This document shows, piece by piece, positions 51,742 to 62,200 of a DNA stretch of 64,000 nucleotides. The notes under the pieces are model-generated. The model was not told where the DNA came from and made no database searches. It saw only the letters and a program-made list of their open reading frames with translations. Location of the stretch: positions 285,284 to 349,283 of the forward strand of contig JAHBXZ010000003.1 of NCBI GenBank assembly GCA_019636215.1, read 5' to 3'. The stretch comes from Planctomycetota bacterium (lineage in GTDB: Bacteria; Planctomycetota; UBA8742; UBA2392). Every line of letters begins with the position of its first letter. Within the stretch, counting starts at the first letter, position 1. The position numbers were made by a program, and so were the translations under genes.

Positions 51742-51747
51742 CCCCCA

Positions 51748-53010
51748 ATGACTGCGTCCCATCCTTCGCGCGCAGTGGCAATCACCGGTCTGGGCGTGAT
51801 CAGTGCCGTGGGCCGCGGTGTGGCAAGCATGGATGCGGCGCTGGCAGCTGGGCGGGACGGCCTTGGGCCTCTGAGCCTGTGGGACACGGACCTTGCCGGC
51901 GAGTTCCCCGTGGGGCAGTACCGCGGCGACCTTGACGCGGATCTTGCCGAAGTCGGCCTTGCACCCACGCGCCGCAGCCTGGCACGCATGTCGCGGTCCG
52001 ACAAACTGGCGCTGGTGGCCTGTGCAGAGGCCTGCGCCCACGCGGGGCTTTCGCCCGCAGCCCTGAACCGCCTGGGTGCTGGGGCCTTTGTGGGACAATC
52101 CGTGTGCGGGACACTGGCCAGCGAGGCCCAGTACCAGCGGGCCCGCGCCGGCCACACATCGCGCCGGGGCATGGGCGCCATGTTTACGCATGAAGGCGCC
52201 AACACGCAGGACCAGCTGGCCCGGCACTTTCATCTGGGCGGCCCCACGCTTGGTTTCATGACCGCATGCAGCAGCGGTGCCAACGCCATCGGCCTGGCGG
52301 CGGCCCGCGTGGCTGCGGGCCAGTGTGAGGTCATGCTGGCAGGCGGCGCGGACAGCCTTTCGCGCATTGCCGTGTACGGGTTTCATTCGTTGCAGGTAGT
52401 AAGCCCCGAAGGCCCGCGCCCCTTTGACGCGAACCGCAAGGGTATGAGTGTGGGCGAAGGCGCAGGCTTTGTCGTGCTGGAAGCGCTGGCCCACGCGCGC
52501 CAACGCGGGGCAACGCCGCTGGCCTTGCTGACGGGTTATGGCCACAGTTGCGACGCCCACCACCTGACGGCGCCCCACCCGCAAGGGGCCGGCGCGATTG
52601 CCGCCATGCGGGGGGCACTGGCCATGGCCGGCCTGGAACCACGCGACATCGGGTACATCAACGCCCACGGCACGGCGACGCTTGACAACGACCGCACCGA
52701 GGCCCTGGCGATTGCATCGGTTTTCGCGCAGGCACCGGTGCCCGTCAGCAGCGTCAAGCGCTTCTTCGGGCACACGCTGGCCGCCGCCGGCGCGATTGAG
52801 GCCGTGGTGTGCGCGCGCGCCCTGCAAACAGAGACCCTGCCGCAGAATCTGGGCCTGCAAACGCCATTGCCCGAGGCCGCGCTGGACCTGGTGCGTTCGC
52901 CGCGGCACGCGCCCGGCCTGCGGCACGTGCTTTCCAACAGTTTCGGCTTTGGCGGCAACAATGCCGCGCTGCTGTTCAGTGCCACGGAGGCCGCATGGAA
53001 CCCAAGCTGA
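51748..53010 (+). CDS. 3-oxoacyl-ACP synthase (FabF type), intact
   Basis: The 420-residue ketosynthase has the catalytic residues Cys174 (TACSSGANA), His307 (NAHGTATLDND), Lys337 and His342 (SSVKRFFGHTLAAAG). The SVKRFFGH version of the usual STKxxxGH motif keeps Lys and His. It lies between ACP 2 and the GxxExxY-like gene and overlaps the latter by 16 bases. The next KS-like gene lacks all catalytic residues, so this enzyme may be the active half of a KS/CLF pair that sets chain length. Confidence 0.9.
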   Translation: MTASHPSRAVAITGLGVISAVGRGVASMDAALAAGRDGLGPLSLWDTDLAGEFPVGQYRGDLDADLAEVGLAPTRRSLARMSRSDKLALVACAEACAHAGLSPAALNRLGAGAFVGQSVCGTLASEAQYQRARAGHTSRRGMGAMFTHEGANTQDQLARHFHLGGPTLGFMTACSSGANAIGLAAARVAAGQCEVMLAGGADSLSRIAVYGFHSLQVVSPEGPRPFDANRKGMSVGEGAGFVVLEALAHARQRGATPLALLTGYGHSCDAHHLTAPHPQGAGAIAAMRGALAMAGLEPRDIGYINAHGTATLDNDRTEALAIASVFAQAPVPVSSVKRFFGHTLAAAGAIEAVVCARALQTETLPQNLGLQTPLPEAALDLVRSPRHAPGLRHVLSNSFGFGGNNAALLFSATEAAWNPS

Positions 53011-53405
53011 CAAACCGCATTCAGGCCCTGTACGACTGCATCCTGGCAGGTGCGGAGCGCGTCCAGCAGGCCCTGGGCGCGGGCATGCCGCTGGCGGCTT
53101 ATCGTGCCTGCCTGAAGCTGGAACTGGACACTGTGCCGCTGTCGGTGGCCTGCGACGTGCCGGTGCCGCTGCTGTATCGCGACGTGGAAGTTGAGAACGC
53201 GATTGTCGTGCCCATGGTGTGCGACGGGCTGGTCGTGGTGGCGTTTGAACAGGAACCATCGATGTCGCCAGCCATGGACGCGCGCATGCACGCGCTGCTG
53301 CGCGCCACCGGCCTGCCGATGGGCGTGATTGCGAACTTCGGCATACCGGCCATCCGCGCCGGGCTGCGCCGCATTGCCAACCCCAACCCCAGGATGGAAG
53401 GCTGA
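52995..53405 (+). CDS. degenerate GxxExxY-family protein
   Basis: The 136-residue protein aligns by eye with GxxExxY (PDDEXK_3-like) proteins: ALGAGMPLAAYRACLKLEL corresponds to the helix with the name motif, VPLLYRDVEVENAIVVPMV to the central strands, and LLRATGLPMGVIANFGIPAIRAGLRRI to the conserved C-terminal stretch. The motif Glu is Leu33 (G-M-P-L-A-A-Y), the following catalytic Asp is replaced in IVVPMV, and the ExK pair is lost in VVAFEQ. A nuclease role is unlikely. It overlaps the KS gene by 16 bases and the next KS-like gene by one base, so translation of all three is coupled. Confidence 0.7.
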   Translation: MEPKLTNRIQALYDCILAGAERVQQALGAGMPLAAYRACLKLELDTVPLSVACDVPVPLLYRDVEVENAIVVPMVCDGLVVVAFEQEPSMSPAMDARMHALLRATGLPMGVIANFGIPAIRAGLRRIANPNPRMEG

Positions 53406-54520
53406 TGCCCGTAGTTATCACCGGCCTTGGGGTGGTCAGCAGCATCGGCACCGGCGCCGCTGAGTTCCGGGCTGCGCTTTTGCAGGGCCGCTGCGGTTGC
53501 GCGCTGCGCGAGTTTCCGCGCCTGGCCGGCAACAGTGTGCATGCCCCGGCCTATGTTTCTGTTGCGGCCGAGCCGCACGGCCTGATTGAACCGCGCAAGC
53601 TTCGCCGCATGTTCCGCATTGTCCGCATGGCGGCGGTCTGCGCCCGCCAGGCACTGCAGATGGCGGGTATTGACCCGTCAACAGTCCCTCCCCACCGCAT
53701 CGGCATTGTGTTCGGCACGGCATTTGGCGCGCTGGAAGTTACGCAGAAGTTCATCGACAGCTGGATCGACAACGGCCAGCGCCACGCAAGCCCCCTGAAC
53801 TTCATGAACAGCGTGCACGGCATCCTGGCCAGCCAGATCGCGCTGGATATCCATGCCACCGGCCTGAACCTCACGATCAGCCAGCGCGACATCAGCTTCG
53901 AGGCCGCACTGGCCCATGGCGCCGCCGCCCTGGAGGCCGGGCAGGTGGATGTCTGCCTGGTCGGCGGGGCCGATGAACTTACGCCATTGCTGCACGAGGT
54001 TGCCGCCCGGTCCCTTTATGCATCGCTGGATGCGGCCGACGCGGCAGGCCTGGACCCCCTGGCGCGGCGCGGCACCACCGTTCCGGGCGACGGCGCGGCG
54101 GTGTTTGTGCTGCAACGCCAGGGGCGCGCCCTGGCACACCTTGCCGGCGTCAGGCTTGGGCGCCACGACCATGGCGGGCCGGACCTTGCCCGCGAATTGC
54201 TGCAGAACGAGGCCGCCGCGGGCGTGGACCTGGTGACCAACAACCGCGACGGCCACCTGCGGTCGGCCAGGGTCCACCAGAGGCGCGAGGCCGTCGTGGG
54301 CCCCGGCGTGAGCCACCGCGGCAACTTCGGAACCTGGCCCACGGCCGGCGCGTTACAGTTTGCCGCCAACGCGCTGATGCTGGCGCATGGTGAATACTAC
54401 GCGCCTCTGGCGGCCGGAAAGCCGCAGCCCATGCGCACGGCGCCGCGCGCAATTCTGCACGACGCCGCCAGCAGCAGCGGCGTGCATGCGGCCTATGTGT
54501 TGACAGCCAATGAACAATGA
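53405..54520 (+). CDS. ketosynthase-like protein without catalytic residues (chain-length-factor type)
   Basis: The 371-residue protein has a thiolase fold (MPVVITGLGVVSSIGTGAAEF and GIVFGTAFGALE), but the cysteine motif reads TISQRDIS (157-164) with no Cys, and neither His motif is present. The C-terminal half is shortened and diverged (SHRGNFGTWPTAGALQFA replaces the GHxxGAAG region). Chain-length factors replace the active Cys, often by Gln, and pair with an active KS. It is translated with the preceding genes and is the likely partner of the KS at 51748. An independent activity is improbable. Confidence 0.78.
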   Translation: MPVVITGLGVVSSIGTGAAEFRAALLQGRCGCALREFPRLAGNSVHAPAYVSVAAEPHGLIEPRKLRRMFRIVRMAAVCARQALQMAGIDPSTVPPHRIGIVFGTAFGALEVTQKFIDSWIDNGQRHASPLNFMNSVHGILASQIALDIHATGLNLTISQRDISFEAALAHGAAALEAGQVDVCLVGGADELTPLLHEVAARSLYASLDAADAAGLDPLARRGTTVPGDGAAVFVLQRQGRALAHLAGVRLGRHDHGGPDLARELLQNEAAAGVDLVTNNRDGHLRSARVHQRREAVVGPGVSHRGNFGTWPTAGALQFAANALMLAHGEYYAPLAAGKPQPMRTAPRAILHDAASSSGVHAAYVLTANEQ

Positions 54521-54595
54521 ACAATGAACAAGGCCCAATGAGCGATGTTCGCTACCCGGCCTTCCATTGTTCATTGCTCATTGTTCATTGTTCAT
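54508..54595. repeat. tandem TGAACAA heptamers facing each other
   Basis: Three copies on the left (54508-54532) face complementary copies on the right (54564-54595) with GGC/GCC between. The unit overlaps the KS-like stop codon and borders the UbiA start, so the stop and the next leader lie inside it. Confidence 0.65.
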
Positions 54596-54599
54596 GCCT

Positions 54600-55697
54600 A
54601 TGTCCGCCGGGTCGCCATTAGCTGTCGCCAAGACCTACGCCAGCTTCGTGAAGCTGTCGCACACCGTGTTTGCGCTGCCATTCGCACTGGCGGGGATGGC
54701 TGCGGCCTATGCCGTGCCCACGGCGTTTGTGTACCCCCGCCACGTGCCGGGCATGGGGCCTGGGCTGGAAAGCTTCGACCAGCACATGCAGTTTTCGTGG
54801 CTGCTGCTGGCGCTGGTCCTTGGCTGCATGGTGGGCGCGCGAACGTTCGCGATGGCGCTCAACCGCATCATCGACCGCCATATCGATGCCCTGAACCCTC
54901 GCACTGCTGCGCGCGAACTGCCCGCCGGGCGCATCAGCGCGGGCCAGGCTTGGACGCTGGCGCTTGCCGCAGCGCTGCTTTACTTCGGGGCCTGCTTCGC
55001 CATCAGCCCGGTCGTACTCTGGCTCAGCCCGATCCCGATCGCGCTGATGGCCGTCTATCCTTACATGAAGCGGGTTTCGGTGCTTTGCCACCTAGTGCTT
55101 GGGGCCAGCCTGGGCCTTGCACCCGTTGGCGCGTGGGTCGCCGTGCGGGCCATGAGCAGTAACAGTTTCAGCGACGGCGACCTGTTCTTTGCCGGCGCGG
55201 GCTGGCGCGCAGACCTGTTCGGCATGGCTCCCCTGTCGTGGGGCCTGGGCTGGGATGCCGTCGGCGAACTTGCCCCCTGGGTGCTGGGCGCGGGCGTGGC
55301 CCTGTGGGTGGCCGGGTTTGACATCATCTACGCCCTGCAAGACGACGAGTTCGACCGCGCCAACAAGCTGCACTCGATTCCCGCCGCCGTCGGTCGCAAG
55401 GCCGCACTGTGGATCAGCCGGGTCACGCACCTGGGTGCCGCCGTCTGCTTTTTCGGTTTCGTATGGCTGCTGACTCATCCCGCGCCCGTGGGCGGCATGG
55501 ACACGCGCCAGTACACCGAAGTCGCCAACTGGGTCTGGGCCGCGCCCTGCCTGATGGTGGTGGGGCTGGCGTACCAGCACTCGCTTGTAAAGCCGGGTGA
55601 CCTGTCACGCGTCAACATGGCCTTCTTCACCGTGAACGGGGTCATCAGTGTCGCGTTCGGTGTAGTGTTTCTGGCCAGTTGGTGGAGGGGTTGGTAG
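54600..55697 (+). CDS. UbiA-family prenyltransferase (4-hydroxybenzoate/MqnP-like)
   Basis: The 365-residue protein has eight to nine membrane segments. The first Asp-rich motif reads NRIIDRHIDALNPRTAARELP, and the second DDEFDRANKLHSIPAAVG. These bind Mg-prenyl diphosphate. Such enzymes attach polyprenyl chains to aromatic acids or to menaquinone precursors. A central insertion of about 30 residues (VRAMSSNSFSDGDLFFAGAGWRADLFG) is unusual. Start ATG 54600 (or 54594) lies just after the repeat; an in-frame TTG at 54567 is inside it. It may belong to quinone synthesis and only border the cluster. Confidence 0.8.
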   Translation: MSAGSPLAVAKTYASFVKLSHTVFALPFALAGMAAAYAVPTAFVYPRHVPGMGPGLESFDQHMQFSWLLLALVLGCMVGARTFAMALNRIIDRHIDALNPRTAARELPAGRISAGQAWTLALAAALLYFGACFAISPVVLWLSPIPIALMAVYPYMKRVSVLCHLVLGASLGLAPVGAWVAVRAMSSNSFSDGDLFFAGAGWRADLFGMAPLSWGLGWDAVGELAPWVLGAGVALWVAGFDIIYALQDDEFDRANKLHSIPAAVGRKAALWISRVTHLGAAVCFFGFVWLLTHPAPVGGMDTRQYTEVANWVWAAPCLMVVGLAYQHSLVKPGDLSRVNMAFFTVNGVISVAFGVVFLASWWRGW

Positions 55698-55773
55698 GCG
55701 CGGCCGCAGTGTCCCATGCTCGAAACCGCCAGGGTGTGAAACAACCGCTGTTACCGTCGGCACTTGTGGCTTT

Positions 55774-55795
55774 TCGCGCTTTCGCTTTTTCGCGG
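55774..55795 (+). repeat. 22-base repeat copy 2 (GCTTTCGCTTTTTCGCGG type)
   Basis: Identical over 22 bases to 36750-36771. This copy lies 117 bases before atpD; the other is about 275 bases before rpsD. Confidence 0.6.
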
Positions 55796-55817
55796 CACAA
55801 CAGCCCCAACAGCGCGC

Positions 55818-57345
<1,528 letters not shown>

Positions 57346-57362
57346 CGTAACAGGAGCCAGCC

Positions 57363-57788
57363 ATGGCAGGCCAACCCCCGCAGGGCCAGAACCCGTACCA
57401 GCCGCAGGGCTATCCGCCCCAGCCGGGCTATCACCAGCCGCAGCCGGGCTATCCGGCACAGCAGGGCCAGGCCTATCCGCCGCAGCAGGGCCAGGCCTAC
57501 CAGGCGCAGCCCGTGAACCCGCAGGCGCCCTACGGCGTCGATCCGCGCACCAACATGCCGTATTCCGAAAAGCAGAAGCAGCTGGCGGGTTTTCTGCAGT
57601 TGCTGCCGCTGGTTGTGGGCATCGGCGGCATCGGCCGCTGCTATGCCGGGCACATCGGTGTCGGCGTTGCCCAGATCATTCTGTCGTGCACGGGCATCGG
57701 ACAGATATGGTCGATCATTGACGGCATCATCATCCTGACCAACGACCAGGCCATGGACGGCAACGGCCTGCCCATGCGCCCGAACTAG
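57363..57788 (+). CDS. Pro/Gln/Tyr-rich TM2-like membrane protein inside the atpD-atpC operon
   Basis: The 141-residue protein has a low-complexity N-terminus (about 1-60) made of PYQPQGYPPQ and QPGYPAQQGQAY units, which is likely disordered. A TM2-like domain follows: LAGFLQLLPLVVGIGGIGRCYAGHIGVGVAQIILSCTGIGQIWSIIDGIIIL, two helices with the GxxGxxR turn and the ending D-G-I-I-I-L. AGGAG precedes the ATG. It lies 17 bases after atpD and 20 bases before atpC, in the same direction. A link to ATP synthase assembly is only positional. A related gene is at 58305. Confidence 0.8.
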   Translation: MAGQPPQGQNPYQPQGYPPQPGYHQPQPGYPAQQGQAYPPQQGQAYQAQPVNPQAPYGVDPRTNMPYSEKQKQLAGFLQLLPLVVGIGGIGRCYAGHIGVGVAQIILSCTGIGQIWSIIDGIIILTNDQAMDGNGLPMRPN

Positions 57789-57808
57789 CACCGGATTGAA
57801 CAGCAACC

Positions 57809-58213
57809 ATGAGCCAAGCCACACTGCAAGTCGATATCATCAGCCCCGAAAAGCCCGTTTACAGCGGCGCGGCCTCCAGCGTGGTTGCGCCCGCCCATGA
57901 CGGGCAGGTCGGTATTCTGCCCGGGCACGCCCCCATGGTGACGCGGCTTGGCATTGGCGAAGTACGGGTCACGGATTCTGCCGGCGCCGCGCGGTTTGCC
58001 ATCCGCCAGGGCTATCTTCAGGTCGTGGGCAACAAGGTTGTGGTGCTCAGCGAAGACGCCAAGGCCATTGCCGACCTCAAGGGCGTGAAGCCCGAAGACC
58101 TGGCCCGGCTGCAGAAAGAACTTTCCGAGACCACCGACCCTGCCATCAGGGCCAAGCTGCAGGCTGACCTGGACTGGCTGAAGGCCTGCGACAGACTGCT
58201 GCAGGGCGTTTAG
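57809..58213 (+). CDS. atpC: F1-ATPase subunit epsilon
   Basis: The 134-residue subunit starts TLQVDIISPEKPVYSGAASSVVAPAHDGQVGILPGHAPMVTRLGIGEVRV, the N-terminal beta-sandwich of epsilon. The shorter C-terminal helical part includes KPEDLARLQKELSETTD. Epsilon connects F1 to the rotor and can inhibit hydrolysis. The family length is about 130-140 residues. It is the last recognisable ATP synthase gene; a hairpin follows at 58239. Confidence 0.92.
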   Translation: MSQATLQVDIISPEKPVYSGAASSVVAPAHDGQVGILPGHAPMVTRLGIGEVRVTDSAGAARFAIRQGYLQVVGNKVVVLSEDAKAIADLKGVKPEDLARLQKELSETTDPAIRAKLQADLDWLKACDRLLQGV

Positions 58214-58238
58214 CCTTCCAACTGCAGTTCCAAATTGT

Positions 58239-58272
58239 AAGGCAAAGGCCCGTTCAACCGGACGGTTGCCTT
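58239..58272 (+). terminator. candidate terminator after atpC
   Basis: AAGGCAA and TTGCCTT pair around a smaller CCG/CGG inner stem, followed by GCTATGCTTTT. It also lies 30 bases before the next gene. Confidence 0.4.
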
Positions 58273-58304
58273 GCTATGCTTTTGGGCAACTTTAGGGAGC
58301 GAAC

Positions 58305-58688
58305 ATGAGCGGGGGCAATCCATACCAACCACAACAGCCGCAAGGCTATCCGCAGCAACCCAACGCGTACCCACCCCAGCAGGGTGGATACCAGCAGCCC
58401 TATGGTCAGCAGGGCCCCGGCGGGTACATGAAGCCCAACCGCGGCAGCATGTTGCTTGTGTTCTCCATCCTTAGCTGGTTTGTCTGTGTTGGCTTCGGCA
58501 TTGCCGCTTACATCATGGCGGGCAAGGACATCGAAGAAATGCAGCGTGGCCAGATGGATCCCACCGGTCTCGGCCTGACCAAGGCCGCGCGCACGATCTC
58601 GCTGGTTCACTTCATTTTCTTTGGCGTGATCATGATGCTGTATGTGGTCCTGTTCGTGTTCATCGGTGCCAGCGGCGGGTTCAAGTAG
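58305..58688 (+). CDS. Pro/Gln/Tyr-rich membrane protein related to the TM2-like gene
   Basis: The 127-residue protein has an N-terminal Pro/Gln/Tyr/Gly-rich part (NPYQPQQPQGYPQQPNAYPP), similar to the gene at 57363. Two membrane helices follow (about 48-68 LVFSILSWFVCVGFGIAAYIM, and about 97-120 LVHFIFFGVIMMLYVVLFVFI), with the spacing of DUF4190-like proteins. GGGAG lies six bases before the ATG. The two tails suggest recent shared ancestry or convergent low complexity; their role is unknown. Confidence 0.77.
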   Translation: MSGGNPYQPQQPQGYPQQPNAYPPQQGGYQQPYGQQGPGGYMKPNRGSMLLVFSILSWFVCVGFGIAAYIMAGKDIEEMQRGQMDPTGLGLTKAARTISLVHFIFFGVIMMLYVVLFVFIGASGGFK

Positions 58689-58711
58689 TCAGCCGAGTTC
58701 TGCAGAAGACT

Positions 58712-58729
58712 GGCGGCCTGCGGGCCGCC
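58712..58729. terminator. GGCGGCC hairpin between convergent genes
   Basis: GGCGGCC and GGCCGCC pair around TGCG, 24 bases after the plus-strand stop and eight before the minus-strand stop. Confidence 0.65.
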
Positions 58730-58736
58730 TGTTCTG

Positions 58737-59219
58737 CTATTTGCGGGCCGCGGCCAGAATGCGGGCGATCTGCTTGATGTGCGCCTCAATGTGAAAGGCC
58801 ATGAACGCCGCCAGATCGGCCGCCGAGACATCATGGCCCTGGCTGTGGCGACCCTTGCGCTTGAGGTCTGAGGGCGAAAGCTTTTCAATCAGCGACGTGT
58901 TCAGCGCGCTGGTGGCCACAAGGCAGTCCACGGCCAGGGTCAAATCCAGGCGCGAACGCCGGAACAGCCGCACCCCGGCCTGGGTGTCCACGCCCGCAAG
59001 TTCGGGGTAATCCTCGCCCAGAATGCGCCGCAGCCGCAGGCCCAGCATCTGGTCAATCTCGGCCACGTGAAAGGCCACGTCGCGCACGGTCCAGCGGTCG
59101 GGCTGCTCCTGCCAGTCCAGCCAATGGGCGGCCACCGAACGCACAGACTCCAGAAACGCATCCACCGCCGCGAGATAGCGTTCGGCCAGAGTCTCGGGGT
59201 TCAGGGCGCTGTCCGTCAT
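58737..59219 (-). CDS. DinB-like protein
   Basis: The 160-residue protein fits the DinB/YfiT four-helix metal-binding family. The histidines are in WTVRDVAFHVAEIDQML (one) and DLAAFMAFHIEAHIKQI (two), in positions that bind a divalent metal. The family includes thiol transferases and many proteins of unknown role. The ATG at 59219 overlaps the TGA of the RND gene by four bases, so it is coupled to the pump. Upstream in-frame codons to 59267 lie within the pump gene and are less likely. Confidence 0.77.
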   Translation of the reverse strand: MTDSALNPETLAERYLAAVDAFLESVRSVAAHWLDWQEQPDRWTVRDVAFHVAEIDQMLGLRLRRILGEDYPELAGVDTQAGVRLFRRSRLDLTLAVDCLVATSALNTSLIEKLSPSDLKRKGRHSQGHDVSAADLAAFMAFHIEAHIKQIARILAAARK

Positions 59220-62200
59220 GCCGTCACCGGCCGGCGCCTGCGCAACGATGTGTTCACCCACGCCCACAGCGTCGGGATCACGAACAGCGTAAGCAGCGTG
59301 CTGACCGCAAGGCCGGAGATCACCGTGATTGCCAGCGGCTTGCGCACCTCGGCGCCCTCGCCGCCGCCCACCAGCATGGAAAGCCCCCCCTGAACCGAGA
59401 ACGTCATGCCCCCCACCAGCTTCCAGTCCTTGGGCGCAGTCAGGCTGCGACCCATGCCTTCCACCACCGATTGCATCACCGAATCCACGCCCCCGCCCAC
59501 CGCCAGCGCGGCGGGCATGAACGGGTCCAGCACGCCCGTCATCGGCAGCAGGCCCAGCAGGGTGGTCAGTGTGGTAATCGCAATCGGCCGCAGGCGAATG
59601 CGTGCGGCGTTCAAGGCGGCCTCGCGCGGCGACTGGCCCCGGGCCACAAGCTGGTTGGCATAACTGACCAGCACAATCGCGTTGTTCACCACAATGCCCG
59701 CCAGCACAATCAGGCCCAGCAGAACCATCACGCTTACCGGCATGCCCAGCACCGCCAGTGTGAACACAACGCCCACACCCGCCAGGGGAACGGCGACCAT
59801 GATCACCAGCGGGTCCAGCAGGCTTTCAAACTGTACCGCCATCACCACGTAAACCAGAAACAGCGCCAGGCACAGTGCCAGCACCAGGTTGGTGACACTG
59901 CGGGACATTTCCTGGGCCTGACCGGCAAAGCCTATGTCGGTTTCTTCAAGGTCAACGACGCCCGCATCCAGCATGCCCTGCACCTCTTGGGCCACGGCAC
60001 CCAGCGCAACGTTGTTGGGTTCTGCAAACACGATCACCGCGCGCTGGTTGCCGACACGGCGGATCTCGCTTGGGCCCTCCAGGGCGCGCAGGCCGGCGCC
60101 CGCCCCTGCCAGCACATCGCGCAGCCGCACGCCAGGCGCGACCTGGATGTCGCGCACCTGTTCAAGGCTGCGTTTGTCGCCGCCCTGAAGCTCGACAAAC
60201 ACCTCCATGTCTTCGCCGCCCTGGCTGAACTGGGTACTGACGGCGCCGCCGATCTTGTTGCGCACCTCGCGCGTGACGGACTCGGCACTCAGGTTGTGGC
60301 GCTGCAGCGCAATGCGGTCATACACCAGCTGCACCTGCGGCCTGCCGACGCTGAGGCTTGAACGCACGTCCAGAAACAGCGGCCCGCCGTCGCTGCGCTG
60401 CATCCCGCGCAAGGCCGCCACAAGCCGCGCGCCGACGCGGCCCAGCTGCTCTTTGTCGGAACCGCGGATCTCGATTTCCAGGCCGTTGTCGATCTTCACC
60501 AGTGACGGCGCGTCAAATTCGGCCGAGGCCTGCAGCAACGGTATGTCGTCGGCCTGCGCGCGAACGGCATCCTGCACCAGTGTGGTGGCATCGCCGGCGT
60601 TGACGGTGCTGCGCAGTCCTATCACCAGGCGCGCCACGTGGCTGCCGCGCTGGCGGGTTTCACCCGCCTGCTGCTCGCCGCCGGTTTCGACGGTGATGCG
60701 GCTGATGTTCTCGGCCAGCGTGTTGTCGGCAAGCAACCGTTCGGCCAGGCGGGCCACTTCGCGGTCGGTGTCTTCAATCTGCGTGCCTTCGGGCGCGGAA
60801 AGGTCGGCGTAGAGTTCGTCCTGCTTGAAGCGGGGCAGCAATTCTGTCTGCAGGCTGCCCGCGGCCACAATGGCCAGCAGTCCGGCGCCCAGCGCAACCC
60901 CGACCACCAGCAGCGGCTGTGCCAGCGCCCCGCGCAGCGCCAGCGGGTAAGTGCCCGAAACCACCGTCCACACGGCCTCAAACGCCCAGCCCAGCGGCTT
61001 GAACAGCCACGTAAACACAAACGCCAGCCCGCGCCAGATAAACCGCGACACCAGCACCGCGGTATCCATCAGGGGCACGACCGCCGCCAGCAGCAGTACG
61101 CCGCCCACCAGCATGCCCAGAAACGGCGCCCCGAAAAGCACACCCGAGATCCTGTCCCAGTCCATCGGCGCCTGGGCGGGGCCGCCCATGCCACGCATGC
61201 CGGCCGTCGGCGCAGGGGCTGGCGCGGCCGCGGTATCCATGGCCATCGCAATCAGAAACGCCACCGGCCCGGCGAGCACCACCAGCACTGCCACCACGTA
61301 CGCCACCCGGGCCGCCGCGACTGCCCAGCGTCGCTTGCCGTCCGCAGTGCGCGCGCGCAGCGGATAGCCAAATACGCGCCTGGTCATCGCATAGGCGCCC
61401 AGTTTGCCGATGCCTGCAAAGCCGATGCCGAAGAACGCCGGCACAACAAACTGCGCCACAATCAGCGACGCCAGCAGGCTGAACACAACCGTCAGGCTCA
61501 AATCGCGGAAGATCTGGCCGGCCACGCCGTCTACGAACACAATCGGGAAGAACACCGCCACCGTGGTCATGGTGCTGGCCAGAATCGCGCCGCCGACTTC
61601 ACTGATGCCGCGAATGCTGGCATCCAGAAGGTTGTCGCCCTCTTCACGGCAGCGGGCGATGCTCTCCAGTACCACAACGCTGTTGTCCACCAGCATGCCC
61701 ACGCCCAGCGCAAGCCCACCCAGCGACATCAGGTTCAGCGTCACGCCGGCCATCTGCATCGGGATAAACGTCGTGACAATGCTCAGCGGGATAGACACGG
61801 CAATCAGCACCGTGGCCTTGAGAGACCTCAGGAAGAAAAACAGCACCAGCACCGCCAGAATCGCGCCCAGCACGGCACTGGCCGTCACGTCGTTGACGGC
61901 GTCCTCAATGAAGTAGCTCTGGTCGCTGACCACGCGCAGGCCGAAACCCTCGGGAAGCTGGTCAACCAGCGCGCGCGGCCCGAAACTGAACCCGCCTCCG
62001 CCGCGCCCGCCGCCCATGCGCATGCCGCCGCCTCGGGAAAACCCGCCCTGGCGCGGCCGCGCGGCCGCCTGTGCGGCCTGGGCCTCGGCCTCGGCGCGTT
62101 GCTCGGCGGTCATTTCTCCGCGTTTCTTGCGGGTCTCCTTCCACTTGGATTCGCCGTACAACGCAACCCACACGCGCTGGGCGACCTGCAGGATGTTGGC

